Source: Lentisphaerota bacterium
Lineage (GTDB): Bacteria; Verrucomicrobiota; Kiritimatiellia; RFP12; UBA1067
Direction: 5' to 3'
NCBI GenBank assembly: GCA_015061765.1
Contig: SUVZ01000198.1
Coordinates: 1 to 6,994 of the forward strand
Length of the DNA: 6,994 nt
The position numbers were made by a program, and so were the translations under genes. Numbering within the stretch: position 1 is the first letter of the stretch; every line of letters begins with the position of its first letter. Shown piece by piece: positions 1 through 6,231 of the stretch. The notes beneath the pieces are model-generated. The model searched no databases. It worked only from the letters and a program-made list of their open reading frames with translations, and had not been told where the DNA came from.

Positions 1-342
1 ATGAAATTCAGCGCATATGGGACGGGCTATGACCACCTTGCCGAACTGCCATTGTTCGGCCATAGCGAGAACCATGCCATGTTGCAGCTTGCGGATTGGG
101 TTGGGTCAGCGTTCCTGTGTCCAATGGCCGTTCGCGCCTACTATTCAGGATTGGAGAATGTTTGCATACATGCAGACCCTGTTTTTGAAATTGTGCGGAA
201 TCGTTTTGGGCAGAGAATTAAGGCACTGCAATACCGCTATGAGCGAGACGGACACAAGCTCGGCGGTGTCTCTGTCCTCGCTGGCGGCAATCGTAAAAGC
301 AGCCCATTGTATATTTTTGGCGACAAGGTGCAGGCGCGATAA
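1..342 (+). CDS. DUF3800 family protein, C-terminal part (5' end outside window)
   Basis: The reading frame is open from the first base to a TAA at 340-342, giving 113 residues. The ATG at base 1 is probably internal, because DUF3800 proteins are usually about twice this length and the part seen here corresponds to their second half. The recognisable signature is the stretch around residues 16-43: LPLFGHSENHAMLQLADWVG followed by SAF-CP. Here a conserved LPLFG turn precedes an MLQ-(I/L)-AD helix whose Asp32 is one of the invariant acidic residues of the family. DUF3800 proteins have no settled function. They are common in accessory and defence-rich regions and have been proposed to be RNase H-like nucleases; that is family knowledge, not shown here. 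No promoter or start can be judged. The next gene begins about 195 bases downstream behind its own promoter, so the two are probably not one operon. Family call fairly sure, boundaries incomplete. Confidence 0.75.
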   Translation: MKFSAYGTGYDHLAELPLFGHSENHAMLQLADWVGSAFLCPMAVRAYYSGLENVCIHADPVFEIVRNRFGQRIKALQYRYERDGHKLGGVSVLAGGNRKSSPLYIFGDKVQAR

Positions 343-410
343 GCGGTCAATTCCATTTTGGGGTGGATGTCCATCTAAAAATGCAAAGAGCTGCCTCCCT
401 GTTTTTGGTG

Positions 411-480
411 GCGGGGCGGGGGATGGCTGTAGCGTGTAGTGCTGCCTGATGCCGCCACTGCCGGAGAAGCGCGGGGCGGG
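411..480. repeat. 10-bp direct repeat GCGGGGCGGG (411-420 and 471-480) in the 343-536 gap
   Basis: The same ten bases occur twice, 60 bases apart, in a G-rich gap between the DUF3800 gene and the LinD-fusion gene. A 7-bp inverted repeat also lies here (GTGGCGG at 408-414 with CCGCCAC at 452-458, separated by 37 bases). No T-tract follows, so it does not look like an intrinsic terminator. In base composition the repeat could easily arise by chance, and no function is claimed. Nothing else recognisable is present in 343-500. Confidence 0.3.
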
Positions 481-502
481 AGGGTTCGCTGGTGAATGGC
501 GA

Positions 503-529
503 TTGCCTGATGGGGAAATATGATATAAT
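503..529 (+). promoter_or_regulatory. Putative promoter of the LinD-fusion gene, implying a leaderless mRNA
   Basis: A perfect TATAAT lies at 524-529, preceded by TG one base upstream (521-522), which makes an extended -10. A weak -35 (TTGCCT, 503-508) sits only 15 bases upstream, so the extended -10 would have to carry most of the recognition. Transcription would be expected to start about 7 bases after the -10, at about 536-537. That coincides with the ATG at 537, so the transcript would be essentially leaderless. The same TGnTATAAT arrangement occurs in front of the ATPase gene, which supports it being real. Confidence 0.55.
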
Positions 530-536
530 TCCGCCC

Positions 537-2864
537 ATGAACACGCGCAGACGTTGGTGGATGGTCTTTGGCTTTGCGGCGGCTTTTGCCGGCGACTGGA
601 TGCTGGCGGTGAGATGTTCGCCGACGGGCTCGCCGGGATTTCTCGCTGGCGTCGGATGCTTTGCGCTCGCACATGTCCTCTGGATGGTCGCGCAGCTGCG
701 GGAGACGCGTCCCGACTGGCGCGCGCTTGTCGCGTTGGGATTGCCCGTAGTCGCGTTTGCGTCCGTCCGGCTCGCGCCCGTATTGCCTTCTACGGTAGCG
801 GTGGTCGTCGTCGCCTATTCCGCCGTCAGCGCCATCTCCCTCTCCGTTGCCTTGGGCGGAGGCCGCATGTTCTACTTGTCAGGAATATCGCTTCTTGTCT
901 TGTCGGACATCGCAATTGGCGCACGTATGCTGCATGTCCCCGGGGCGAACCTCATAGTAGGGCCTACATATGTTCTTGCAGAGGTTCTTCTCCTCGTTTC
1001 CTGTTTCCTTCGCAACGAGCCACGCATGGTGTTCTCGCGTAACCGTTCGTTTTCGGCAACCGCGTTTCTTGGCGCGGCGGCTGCGCTCTCGTTTGTCCTC
1101 GCAATGCACACCTTCCCCGGTGGTTACAATCCCCTTATGCGGATGCTGAGCGCACTCGGTCGCACCGAGATGCGGCTTGTCGAATGGCCGTGGAGCCATT
1201 ACCTGTTCGTGGCGGGGATGTTCTTCTCCGTGCTTGCCGTCGTGTCCGCCGCTCGCCGCGCAGGACTTTCCCCATGGGGCTTGGCGCTCAACATCGCTGG
1301 TCTTGCATGGATAGCCCTTGTCCCTGAAAACGTGAACATGCTCATTCACAATGCGGGCTGCTGGCTTGCGGCCATCGGCGGGGGAATGATGCTCTTCGCG
1401 TGGCGCAGGGAGGAGCCGGCGCGGCACATTCGCCGCGCATGGACAATCGCGCTAGTCTTGCCGATTGCCGCGATGGGACTTGCCCTCGTCCTTCATGCGC
1501 TGAAGGTCGTCCCGTTCGCGCCGCTTGTGACGACCCTGCAGAAGATCGTGATTCTCTCCTTCGCGGCGTGGTTGCTCTTCCTTTCGGCAAAGGGTGCGGG
1601 GCTGGCATCGCGCATCGTCGGCGCGATCTTCATGTGTTTTCCGGTTCTCCTGGCTGCGTTTCTTTTCCTTCGTCCAAATGGCTGTTCCGTAGCCGAACTC
1701 CTGAAGGAAGTGTCGCCCGACGCGGCGGATGCGCCGCGTGACCGTCCGCTCACCGCCGACGAACTTGCCGGACTCGCATGGCTTGAACATGTCACCGGCA
1801 CCTTGGACGACAAGGAAGAGCGCGAATGGTGGGATATCGGTGGAACGCAGCATGGAATATTCTCGAAGCGATACAACATCGCCTTTGCCGGATATGCCGC
1901 CGTTGCGGTTGGGATGCGCGGCGACGCGGAAGTGCGAGGGCGCGTAGGCAAGGTGCTTGCCAACTGTTTCGAGCGGATGCTGCGGGCTGACGTCTGGGAA
2001 TATTCGCAGACAAAAAGCTATTGGGGACGAAAGCCGTGGGCGCCAGACCCGTGCTATCGGGAGAATGTAATGTACACTGGGCATCTCCTGCATCTTCTCG
2101 CGCTCTACGAACTTTTCACCGGCGACAGGCGATATCACCGCGAGGGCGGCGGTTGGGACTTCGTATGGAAGGACGGGCGCAAGGTTCACTACGACGTCGA
2201 AAAGCTGATCGAGGTGACTGTCGAACAGATGAGGAAGGGCCCGAACGGAGGCATTACCTGCGAGCCAGGCCTCATGTTCTTCCCGTGCAATAGTCATCCG
2301 CACGTGGCGCTTGCGATCTTCCGTAAGCTCGGCTACGGCGACTGGTCCCAAGATGCCGCACGGTGGGAGAAGTGGGCGCTTTCGCACTACCTTTCGCCCG
2401 CTTTTGGCGGAGGGGAGATTAACCTCGTCTACCACGTGCGCGGAGATTTCATGTATCCGCGTGGGCAGGACGGTCTCGACGGCTGGTCGCTTCTCTGGTA
2501 TGAGGCATGGGCTTCAGACAGGCGAACAGCCACCGCGCTTTGGCGGCGCGTCCGCGAACGCCTTGACTGGTCGCGGCTTGATTCCGCAGACGATACGCGA
2601 GCCGGATATGGATGCTGCGACCCACAGCCAGTTTCCGCGTGTGTGGCGTCAGTATTCCTCGCGGCGGCGGCGCGCGCTTGTTCAGATACGGCGACAGCGG
2701 AGCATCTTGAAAGGACGGTTGACGCAAAGTGCCTGAGGCGCGAGGGCGGACTCTACTTCCTCGACCTCGACCGCCGCTGGCGCATCGGCGCGACGGCTAT
2801 GCGCATCATCTCCCTCGCCGAGTCTCGCGGCTCGCGGTTCAGGGATATGAATAAAATGGAATAG
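537..2864 (+). CDS. Membrane-bound YhhN / DUF998-like / linalool dehydratase-isomerase (LinD)-domain fusion
   Basis: The product has 775 residues with about 13 predicted membrane helices, then a soluble domain. Residues 8-160 match YhhN/TMEM86 (lysoplasmalogenase-type): GD at 19-20, CFALAH at 41-46, GISLLVLSD at 116-124, and GPTYVLAEVLLLVS at 142-155. They begin where helix 3 of E. coli YhhN would be, so the first two helices are missing. Residues 172-378 resemble DUF998 (YNP...SALG at 197-208, NMLIHNAG at 267-274). Residues 405-760 are LinD-type: RYNIAF at 445-450, ENVMYTGH at 509-516, ITCEPGLMFFPCNS at 573-586, and W650/W654. These match Castellaniella LinD M124, H128, C170, E171, F176, C179 and W243. 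Positive charges alternate so that the N-terminus is cytoplasmic and the LinD domain extracytoplasmic, where Castellaniella LinD also acts. The native substrate is unknown; an alkenol or other lipid-like alcohol dehydratase or isomerase is an inference. Start: ATG 537 fits the promoter; GTG 492, behind a GGAGG at 479-483, is the rival and adds 15 residues. Confidence 0.85.
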   Translation: MNTRRRWWMVFGFAAAFAGDWMLAVRCSPTGSPGFLAGVGCFALAHVLWMVAQLRETRPDWRALVALGLPVVAFASVRLAPVLPSTVAVVVVAYSAVSAISLSVALGGGRMFYLSGISLLVLSDIAIGARMLHVPGANLIVGPTYVLAEVLLLVSCFLRNEPRMVFSRNRSFSATAFLGAAAALSFVLAMHTFPGGYNPLMRMLSALGRTEMRLVEWPWSHYLFVAGMFFSVLAVVSAARRAGLSPWGLALNIAGLAWIALVPENVNMLIHNAGCWLAAIGGGMMLFAWRREEPARHIRRAWTIALVLPIAAMGLALVLHALKVVPFAPLVTTLQKIVILSFAAWLLFLSAKGAGLASRIVGAIFMCFPVLLAAFLFLRPNGCSVAELLKEVSPDAADAPRDRPLTADELAGLAWLEHVTGTLDDKEEREWWDIGGTQHGIFSKRYNIAFAGYAAVAVGMRGDAEVRGRVGKVLANCFERMLRADVWEYSQTKSYWGRKPWAPDPCYRENVMYTGHLLHLLALYELFTGDRRYHREGGGWDFVWKDGRKVHYDVEKLIEVTVEQMRKGPNGGITCEPGLMFFPCNSHPHVALAIFRKLGYGDWSQDAARWEKWALSHYLSPAFGGGEINLVYHVRGDFMYPRGQDGLDGWSLLWYEAWASDRRTATALWRRVRERLDWSRLDSADDTRAGYGCCDPQPVSACVASVFLAAAARACSDTATAEHLERTVDAKCLRREGGLYFLDLDRRWRIGATAMRIISLAESRGSRFRDMNKME

Positions 2865-2873
2865 GTCAGCCCA

Positions 2874-2903
2874 TTGACGGCAAGGAACATGATTTGATAT
2901 AAT
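2874..2903 (+). promoter_or_regulatory. Strong sigma-70-type promoter of the DUF234 ATPase gene
   Basis: TTGACG (2874-2879) is separated by 18 bases from a perfect TATAAT (2898-2903) that also has an extended -10 TG at 2895-2896. The start of transcription would fall near 2910, leaving a leader of about 64 bases before the ATG at 2974. It begins ten bases after the stop of the preceding gene, so the ATPase is very likely transcribed on its own. No terminator is visible between the two genes. Confidence 0.75.
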
Positions 2904-2973
2904 CCTGGCAATTAAACCGACAGCAAATAAACGGCGGGCAAATTGATCGCAATAAAATAGATGGAGAGTAACT

Positions 2974-4293
2974 ATGGAGTTTTTTGACCGGGAAGAGGAA
3001 ATTGCGACTTTGCGCAGGATTCGCAACTCTTCGCTTACTTGCGCAAAGTTTACGGTCGTCACTGGTCGCAGAAGAGTTGGCAAGACCAATCTTATCGACA
3101 GGGCTCTGCAGGACCAGCCGTTCATATACCTCTACGTCGGCAGAAAGACGGAGAAGGATTTGTGTGCGGAATTCCAGACAGAGATCGGGCGCGTACTAAA
3201 GTTGCCCATGATAGGCGAGGCCAGCAGGTTCGAGCCATTGTTTAAGGCGGTGGTTGATGCTTCAAAAATGCAGCCTGTTACAATCGTCATCGACGAATTC
3301 CAGGACTTCAAGCGCATTGATGAGTCCATTTTCAGTTCGATTGCGAATATATGGGATCACAACAAAGACTCCGCCAGATTGAATCTTGTGGTTTGCGGAA
3401 GCATCTATCGGCTGATGACTGAGTTGTTTGCCGACAGGCACGCGCCGTTGTACGGACGAAACACCGGCTTGATGCATATTGAACCATTCAGGGCTTCCAT
3501 CCTGAAGGATGTCCTTCGCCGCCACAGTCCAAATTTCAGAAACGAAGACCTCTTGGCGTTGTGGACTTTTACAGGAGGCGTCGCAAGGTATGTCGAGTTG
3601 CTCATGGATGAAGGCGCGTTTGTAAAAGACCGGATGATCGAGGCGATTTTCCGGAAGGATTCTCCTTATCTTGAAGAAGGGACTTCCATCCTTGTGCAGG
3701 AGTTCGGGAAAGATCACGGCACGTATTTTTCCGTGATGTCCGCCATCGCGTCGGGGCACGGCGAGTATTCGCAGATAAAGAATGCGGTGGGCGAGGAAAT
3801 AGGGACGCATCTTGCGAAGCTCGAAAGCGAGTATAGGCTCATCCGCCGCAAAGTTCCGGTTTTTGCCGATCCGAGTTCGAGGAATTCGGTCTATGAGATA
3901 GACGACTGTTTCTTCAGGTACTGGTTTCGCTTCGTATGGAAGAACATCTATCTCAAGGAGTTGGGGCGATACAACGTGATGAGGGATTATGCTCTTCGCG
4001 ACTACGAGGTGTTTTCGGGCCATGCCCTGGAGCAGTACTTCAGGTGGAAGTTCATGGAAGAGCAGAAGTATACGAGGATGGACGCATGGTGGGACAGAAG
4101 AGGGGAGAATGAAATTGACCTTGTGTGCGACGACGAGGTTGGGAACAAGCTTGATTTCTATGAAGTCAAACGCGATCCATCAAGGATAAGCAACTCGGAT
4201 TTGATCAGGAAGAGCGAGGCTTTCTTCGCAAAGAACCCTAAACTGAAGGGGCGAGAGACATTCTTCAAGGGACTTTCGATTGAAGATATGTGA
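2974..4293 (+). CDS. AAA+ ATPase with DUF234-type PD-(D/E)XK nuclease-like C-terminus
   Basis: The product has 439 residues and belongs to the ATPase_2/DUF234 family of AAA+ P-loop proteins (archaeal-type ATPases, also common in bacteria). It opens with the family's FFDREEEI motif (residues 3-10). Walker A is GRRRVGKT (31-38) and Walker B is VTIVIDEF (102-109) with D107 and E108. The VVCGS strand (sensor 1 region) follows, then the Y-GRNTG motif and the TGGVARYVELL segment typical of the family. The C-terminal part (about 330-439) contains YWFRFVW and then a PD-(D/E)XK-like core: D382 in NEIDLV, and E397-x-K399 in YEVKR. All key residues are present, so both ATP hydrolysis and nuclease chemistry remain possible. 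The biological role of this family is not established. It is neither a transporter nor a transposase by sequence. GGAGAG at 2963-2968, five bases before the ATG, is a good ribosome binding site and fixes the start. The gene has its own promoter and lies upstream of an AbiE pair, which suggests an accessory or defence setting. Confidence 0.88.
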   Translation: MEFFDREEEIATLRRIRNSSLTCAKFTVVTGRRRVGKTNLIDRALQDQPFIYLYVGRKTEKDLCAEFQTEIGRVLKLPMIGEASRFEPLFKAVVDASKMQPVTIVIDEFQDFKRIDESIFSSIANIWDHNKDSARLNLVVCGSIYRLMTELFADRHAPLYGRNTGLMHIEPFRASILKDVLRRHSPNFRNEDLLALWTFTGGVARYVELLMDEGAFVKDRMIEAIFRKDSPYLEEGTSILVQEFGKDHGTYFSVMSAIASGHGEYSQIKNAVGEEIGTHLAKLESEYRLIRRKVPVFADPSSRNSVYEIDDCFFRYWFRFVWKNIYLKELGRYNVMRDYALRDYEVFSGHALEQYFRWKFMEEQKYTRMDAWWDRRGENEIDLVCDDEVGNKLDFYEVKRDPSRISNSDLIRKSEAFFAKNPKLKGRETFFKGLSIEDM

Positions 4294-4421
4294 TTGTTGC
4301 CGCCCGCTCATTCCCACAAATGCAGAACATCTCGCTTTGCATCGCGCCAAGATTCGACGCTTGCATTTAGCGGCGCCTGAAAAAAGTGGACTAGGCCAGT
4401 GTGCCGCAGGGCGCTTGGTTG

Positions 4422-4430
4422 TGCTATAAT
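4422..4430 (+). promoter_or_regulatory. Extended -10 element (TGCTATAAT) in the gap
   Basis: A perfect TATAAT (4425-4430) is preceded by TG one base upstream, as at the two promoters described above. No convincing -35 is present at the right distance. Transcription would begin near 4437, which is 18 bases before the short open frame at 4455. It is either a secondary promoter for the AbiE region or the surviving promoter of a lost gene. Confidence 0.4.
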
Positions 4431-4454
4431 GCCGTCGACACTTGGGAAAGACGC

Positions 4455-4550
4455 ATGGAAACAGGCAAGGCCAGGGAAATCTCCTTTATAGTTGATTACG
4501 CAAACTTGCGTTACGCAAATCCGCGCAAGCATCATATTGCATTAATGTGA
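4455..4550 (+). CDS. Possible 31-codon ORF or gene remnant
   Basis: An ATG at 4455 opens a 31-residue frame that ends in TGA (4548-4550), placed just behind an extended -10. A weak GGGAAAG lies at 4444-4450. The peptide contains ISFIVDYANLRYA at residues 9-21. This faintly recalls the first beta strand and following helix of NYN-type nuclease domains (hydrophobic strand, then D-x-A/E-N-L), but it is far too short to be one. It could be the 5' stub of a degraded gene, a small protein, or chance. The repeat cluster described separately lies inside it, so the same bases may instead be regulatory. Confidence 0.22.
   Translation: METGKAREISFIVDYANLRYANPRKHHIALM
4496..4519. repeat. Cluster of CGCAA/TTGCG half-sites (direct and inverted)
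   Basis: TTACGCAAA occurs at 4496-4504 and again at 4511-4519, with TTGCG at 4506-4510 between them. CGCAA-AC-TTGCG (4499-4510) and TTGCG-TTA-CGCAA (4506-4518) are therefore two overlapping perfect inverted repeats. They lie about 40 bases upstream of the AbiE -35. The arrangement resembles a transcription-factor site, but the binding protein is unknown and the pattern may be incidental. Confidence 0.4.
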
Positions 4551-4558
4551 TTGGGCTA

Positions 4559-4587
4559 TTGCGTGCGACAGATGAATATGATACAAT
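4559..4587 (+). promoter_or_regulatory. Putative promoter of the abiE operon
   Basis: TTGCGT (4559-4564) is separated by 17 bases from TACAAT (4582-4587), with an extended -10 TG at 4579-4580. Transcription would start near 4594, giving a leader of about 55 bases to the ATG at 4649. Spacing is ideal and each hexamer departs moderately from consensus, which suits a repressible toxin-antitoxin promoter. Confidence 0.55.
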
Positions 4588-4595
4588 GTATGTCG
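4566..4595. promoter_or_regulatory. Candidate AbiEi operator: inverted repeat around the -10
   Basis: CGACA (4566-4570) and TGTCG (4591-4595) form a 5-bp inverted repeat, extendable to 6 of 7 matches, that brackets the -10 hexamer. The right-hand half-site belongs to an eight-base word, TATGTCGG (4589-4596), which recurs exactly at 4648-4655 over the antitoxin start codon. Studied AbiEi antitoxins repress their own operon by binding inverted repeats at the promoter, so position and symmetry fit. Binding is inferred. Confidence 0.4.
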
Positions 4596-4648
4596 GAAAG
4601 GGCGAGTAGGTAATCTAAAAATAGTTACTTACTTGATAAGAAAGACTT

Positions 4649-5452
4649 ATGTCGGTCAGGGATTGGGTAAGAGAGACGGAGATGCTTGGTGGACGATTCT
4701 TCACTTTTGAAGAGTTGAGAGCCGCTGTCCCCGAATTGTCTTGCCAAGTTGTAAAGAATTCGCTGAATCGCCTGCGAAAGTCGTCGCGCATTTGCTCTCC
4801 TTATCGTGGCTTTTACGTGATTCTGCCACCAGAATATGTGCGGCGCGGCGGGGTGCCGCCGACATTCTACATGGATGACTTCATGAAGAGTGTGCATCGT
4901 AGCTATTATTTTAGCCTTCTCAGTGCGGCAACATTCTGGGGAGCTGCCCATCAACGACCGCAAGTTGACTTTGTCACAACCGACGGCAAGCGTCTGTTTG
5001 CAGGTGCCCGCGAAAGGCGCGATGTAGAATGGATTGTGCGCCCGGCAATCCCCGAGCACCTGATAATGTCGAAAAAGGGCGAGGCCGGTGATGTGCGCTA
5101 TTCCAACGCGGAGCTGACGGCTGTTGAGCTCGTTCAATATGAGCAGAGGATAGGAGGTCTTTCCGTTGCTGCTACCGTGTTGAGTGAACTTCTTGAATCA
5201 TGTGACTTTAGGCATGCGTCCGAGAACGCATTTGCCGTCTGCAAGGATTCGGCAATACAGCGTCTTGGGTACATCGTTGAAAAGGTCTTGAGAGATGAAT
5301 TGCAGGGAGAGGTTATCTACCATGAATGGGTGCGCACTTGCAGAGCGCCCCACTTTGTCCCGCTGAGTCTGAGATCATCGTCTGAGGCGATGAGCCGAGA
5401 CGAACGCTGGAAGATATGCGTCAATGCGGAAATCGAGGTGGACGACGTATGA
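4649..5452 (+). CDS. Type IV toxin-antitoxin AbiEi-family antitoxin / transcriptional repressor
   Basis: The product has 267 residues. AbiEi proteins neutralise the partner nucleotidyltransferase toxin without forming a stable complex, and repress their own operon through an N-terminal winged helix. Here residues 16-60 form that winged helix (FTFEELRAAVP, VVKNSLNRLRKSSRI, then the wing SPYRGFYVILP). They are followed by the family's YYFSLLSAATFWGAAHQRPQ at 86-105, the SNAELTAVELVQYEQRIGG segment at 152-170, and a C-terminal RWKICVNAEIEVD at 253-265. Length and motif order fit intact members with the long C-terminal antitoxin domain. The start at 4649 has only a weak AAGAAAG as ribosome binding site. 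ATG 4682 has a better purine stretch ahead of it, but relatives carry the short helix before FTFEELR, which favours 4649. The last four bases overlap the toxin start (ATGA), so translation is coupled. Likely autoregulated via the inverted repeat at its promoter. Confidence 0.92.
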   Translation: MSVRDWVRETEMLGGRFFTFEELRAAVPELSCQVVKNSLNRLRKSSRICSPYRGFYVILPPEYVRRGGVPPTFYMDDFMKSVHRSYYFSLLSAATFWGAAHQRPQVDFVTTDGKRLFAGARERRDVEWIVRPAIPEHLIMSKKGEAGDVRYSNAELTAVELVQYEQRIGGLSVAATVLSELLESCDFRHASENAFAVCKDSAIQRLGYIVEKVLRDELQGEVIYHEWVRTCRAPHFVPLSLRSSSEAMSRDERWKICVNAEIEVDDV

Positions 5453-6231
5453 TAGGCGAGCGTTACATCAAGGAATGGGCAGCCACACATCCATGGAGGC
5501 GTGCCGAGCAGGTTGAGCAGGATTTGTTGCTTTCCCGTGTGTTGGTCGCTATCTATTCAGATACTTTTCTTTCGGGAAGGCTTGCGTTTCGAGGTGGCAC
5601 GGCTTTGCACAAACTCTATTTCTCGCCCCAGGTCAGATACAGTGAGGACATTGACTTAGTTCAAGTTGCGGCAGGACCGTTCGGCGAGGTATTCGACCAC
5701 CTGAAGGACGCGCTTTCGTTCCTGCCAAATATGCGCCGAGAACAGAAGAGCTTCAACAACCTCATGCGTTTTAGGCTTGAATCTGAGATTCCGCCTACTG
5801 TCCCAATAAAGATCAAGATAGAGACGAACTGTCGCGAGCATTTCTGTGAGTTGGGATATAGATATATGCCGTTTGCGATGGAGAACGGTTGGTTCTCGGG
5901 GGCATGTGAGATAAGGACGTTCCAGCTGGAGGAGCTTCTTGGCACAAAGATGCGGGCTTTGTATCAGCGGAAGAAGGGAAGAGACCTGTTCGATCTGTAT
6001 TATGCGCTAACCACCGGTGATGTGGCTTGCGAAGCCGTCATGCGCTGTTTCAGGAAGTATATTGGGTTTTCTACGGGTGATGTGCCGTCGCGGAAGATGT
6101 TTTGCGAAAACATTGAGAATAAGTTGACGATGCCAGAGTTTCTGTCAGACACAGATGCATATCTTCGTGCTGGCGTCAACTTTGATCCTCACAAGGCATG
6201 GATAGTGGTAAAGGAGCGCTTTTTGCCTTGA
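5449..6231 (+). CDS. Type IV toxin-antitoxin AbiEii-family nucleotidyltransferase toxin
   Basis: The product has 260 residues and is a DNA polymerase-beta-like nucleotidyltransferase of the AbiEii/MenT family. Such toxins arrest growth. Studied relatives use NTPs, and MenT enzymes modify the 3' end of tRNA; which substrate this one uses cannot be seen. The four family motifs are present: GGTALHK at 49-55 (motif I), SEDIDL at 65-70 with catalytic D67 and D69 (motif II), KIKIE at 121-125 (motif III), and K167 plus GRDLFDLYY at 177-185 (motif IV). Nothing essential is missing. The start at 5449 is chosen because its ATG overlaps the antitoxin TGA by four bases and GAGGTGG (5435-5441) sits at the right distance. 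An earlier ATG at 5416 lies inside the antitoxin and lacks support. Antitoxin first, toxin second, with coupled translation is the standard AbiE order. Confidence 0.93.
   Translation: MIGERYIKEWAATHPWRRAEQVEQDLLLSRVLVAIYSDTFLSGRLAFRGGTALHKLYFSPQVRYSEDIDLVQVAAGPFGEVFDHLKDALSFLPNMRREQKSFNNLMRFRLESEIPPTVPIKIKIETNCREHFCELGYRYMPFAMENGWFSGACEIRTFQLEELLGTKMRALYQRKKGRDLFDLYYALTTGDVACEAVMRCFRKYIGFSTGDVPSRKMFCENIENKLTMPEFLSDTDAYLRAGVNFDPHKAWIVVKERFLP

Larger units (their letters stand above)
4294..4648. other. 355-base gap before the AbiE pair: promoter-like sites and repeats
   Basis: No full-length gene is visible between the ATPase stop and the antitoxin start. Positions 4294-4410 show nothing recognisable and no clear terminator. 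From 4422 onward there are a -10-like site, a short open frame, a cluster of CGCAA/TTGCG half-sites, and the AbiE promoter, each listed separately. A decayed gene between the ATPase and AbiE is one explanation; a long regulatory region is another. Confidence 0.5.

Noticed and set aside
408..458. Inverted repeat GTGGCGG/CCGCCAC as a terminator for the DUF3800 gene
   Set aside because: The loop is 37 bases and no T-tract follows, so it does not have the form of an intrinsic terminator.
1452..2435. A 327-codon minus-strand open frame opposite the LinD-fusion gene
   Set aside because: It is antisense to well-supported codons including the LinD motifs, shows no recognisable domain, and reflects the high G+C at third positions of the real gene.
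3262..4023. A 253-codon minus-strand open frame opposite the ATPase gene
   Set aside because: It lies wholly within the ATPase coding sequence and has no motif or ribosome binding site of its own.
4308..4535. A 75-codon minus-strand frame in the gap before abiE
   Set aside because: No motif or ribosome binding site was seen, and it overlaps plus-strand promoter-like elements.
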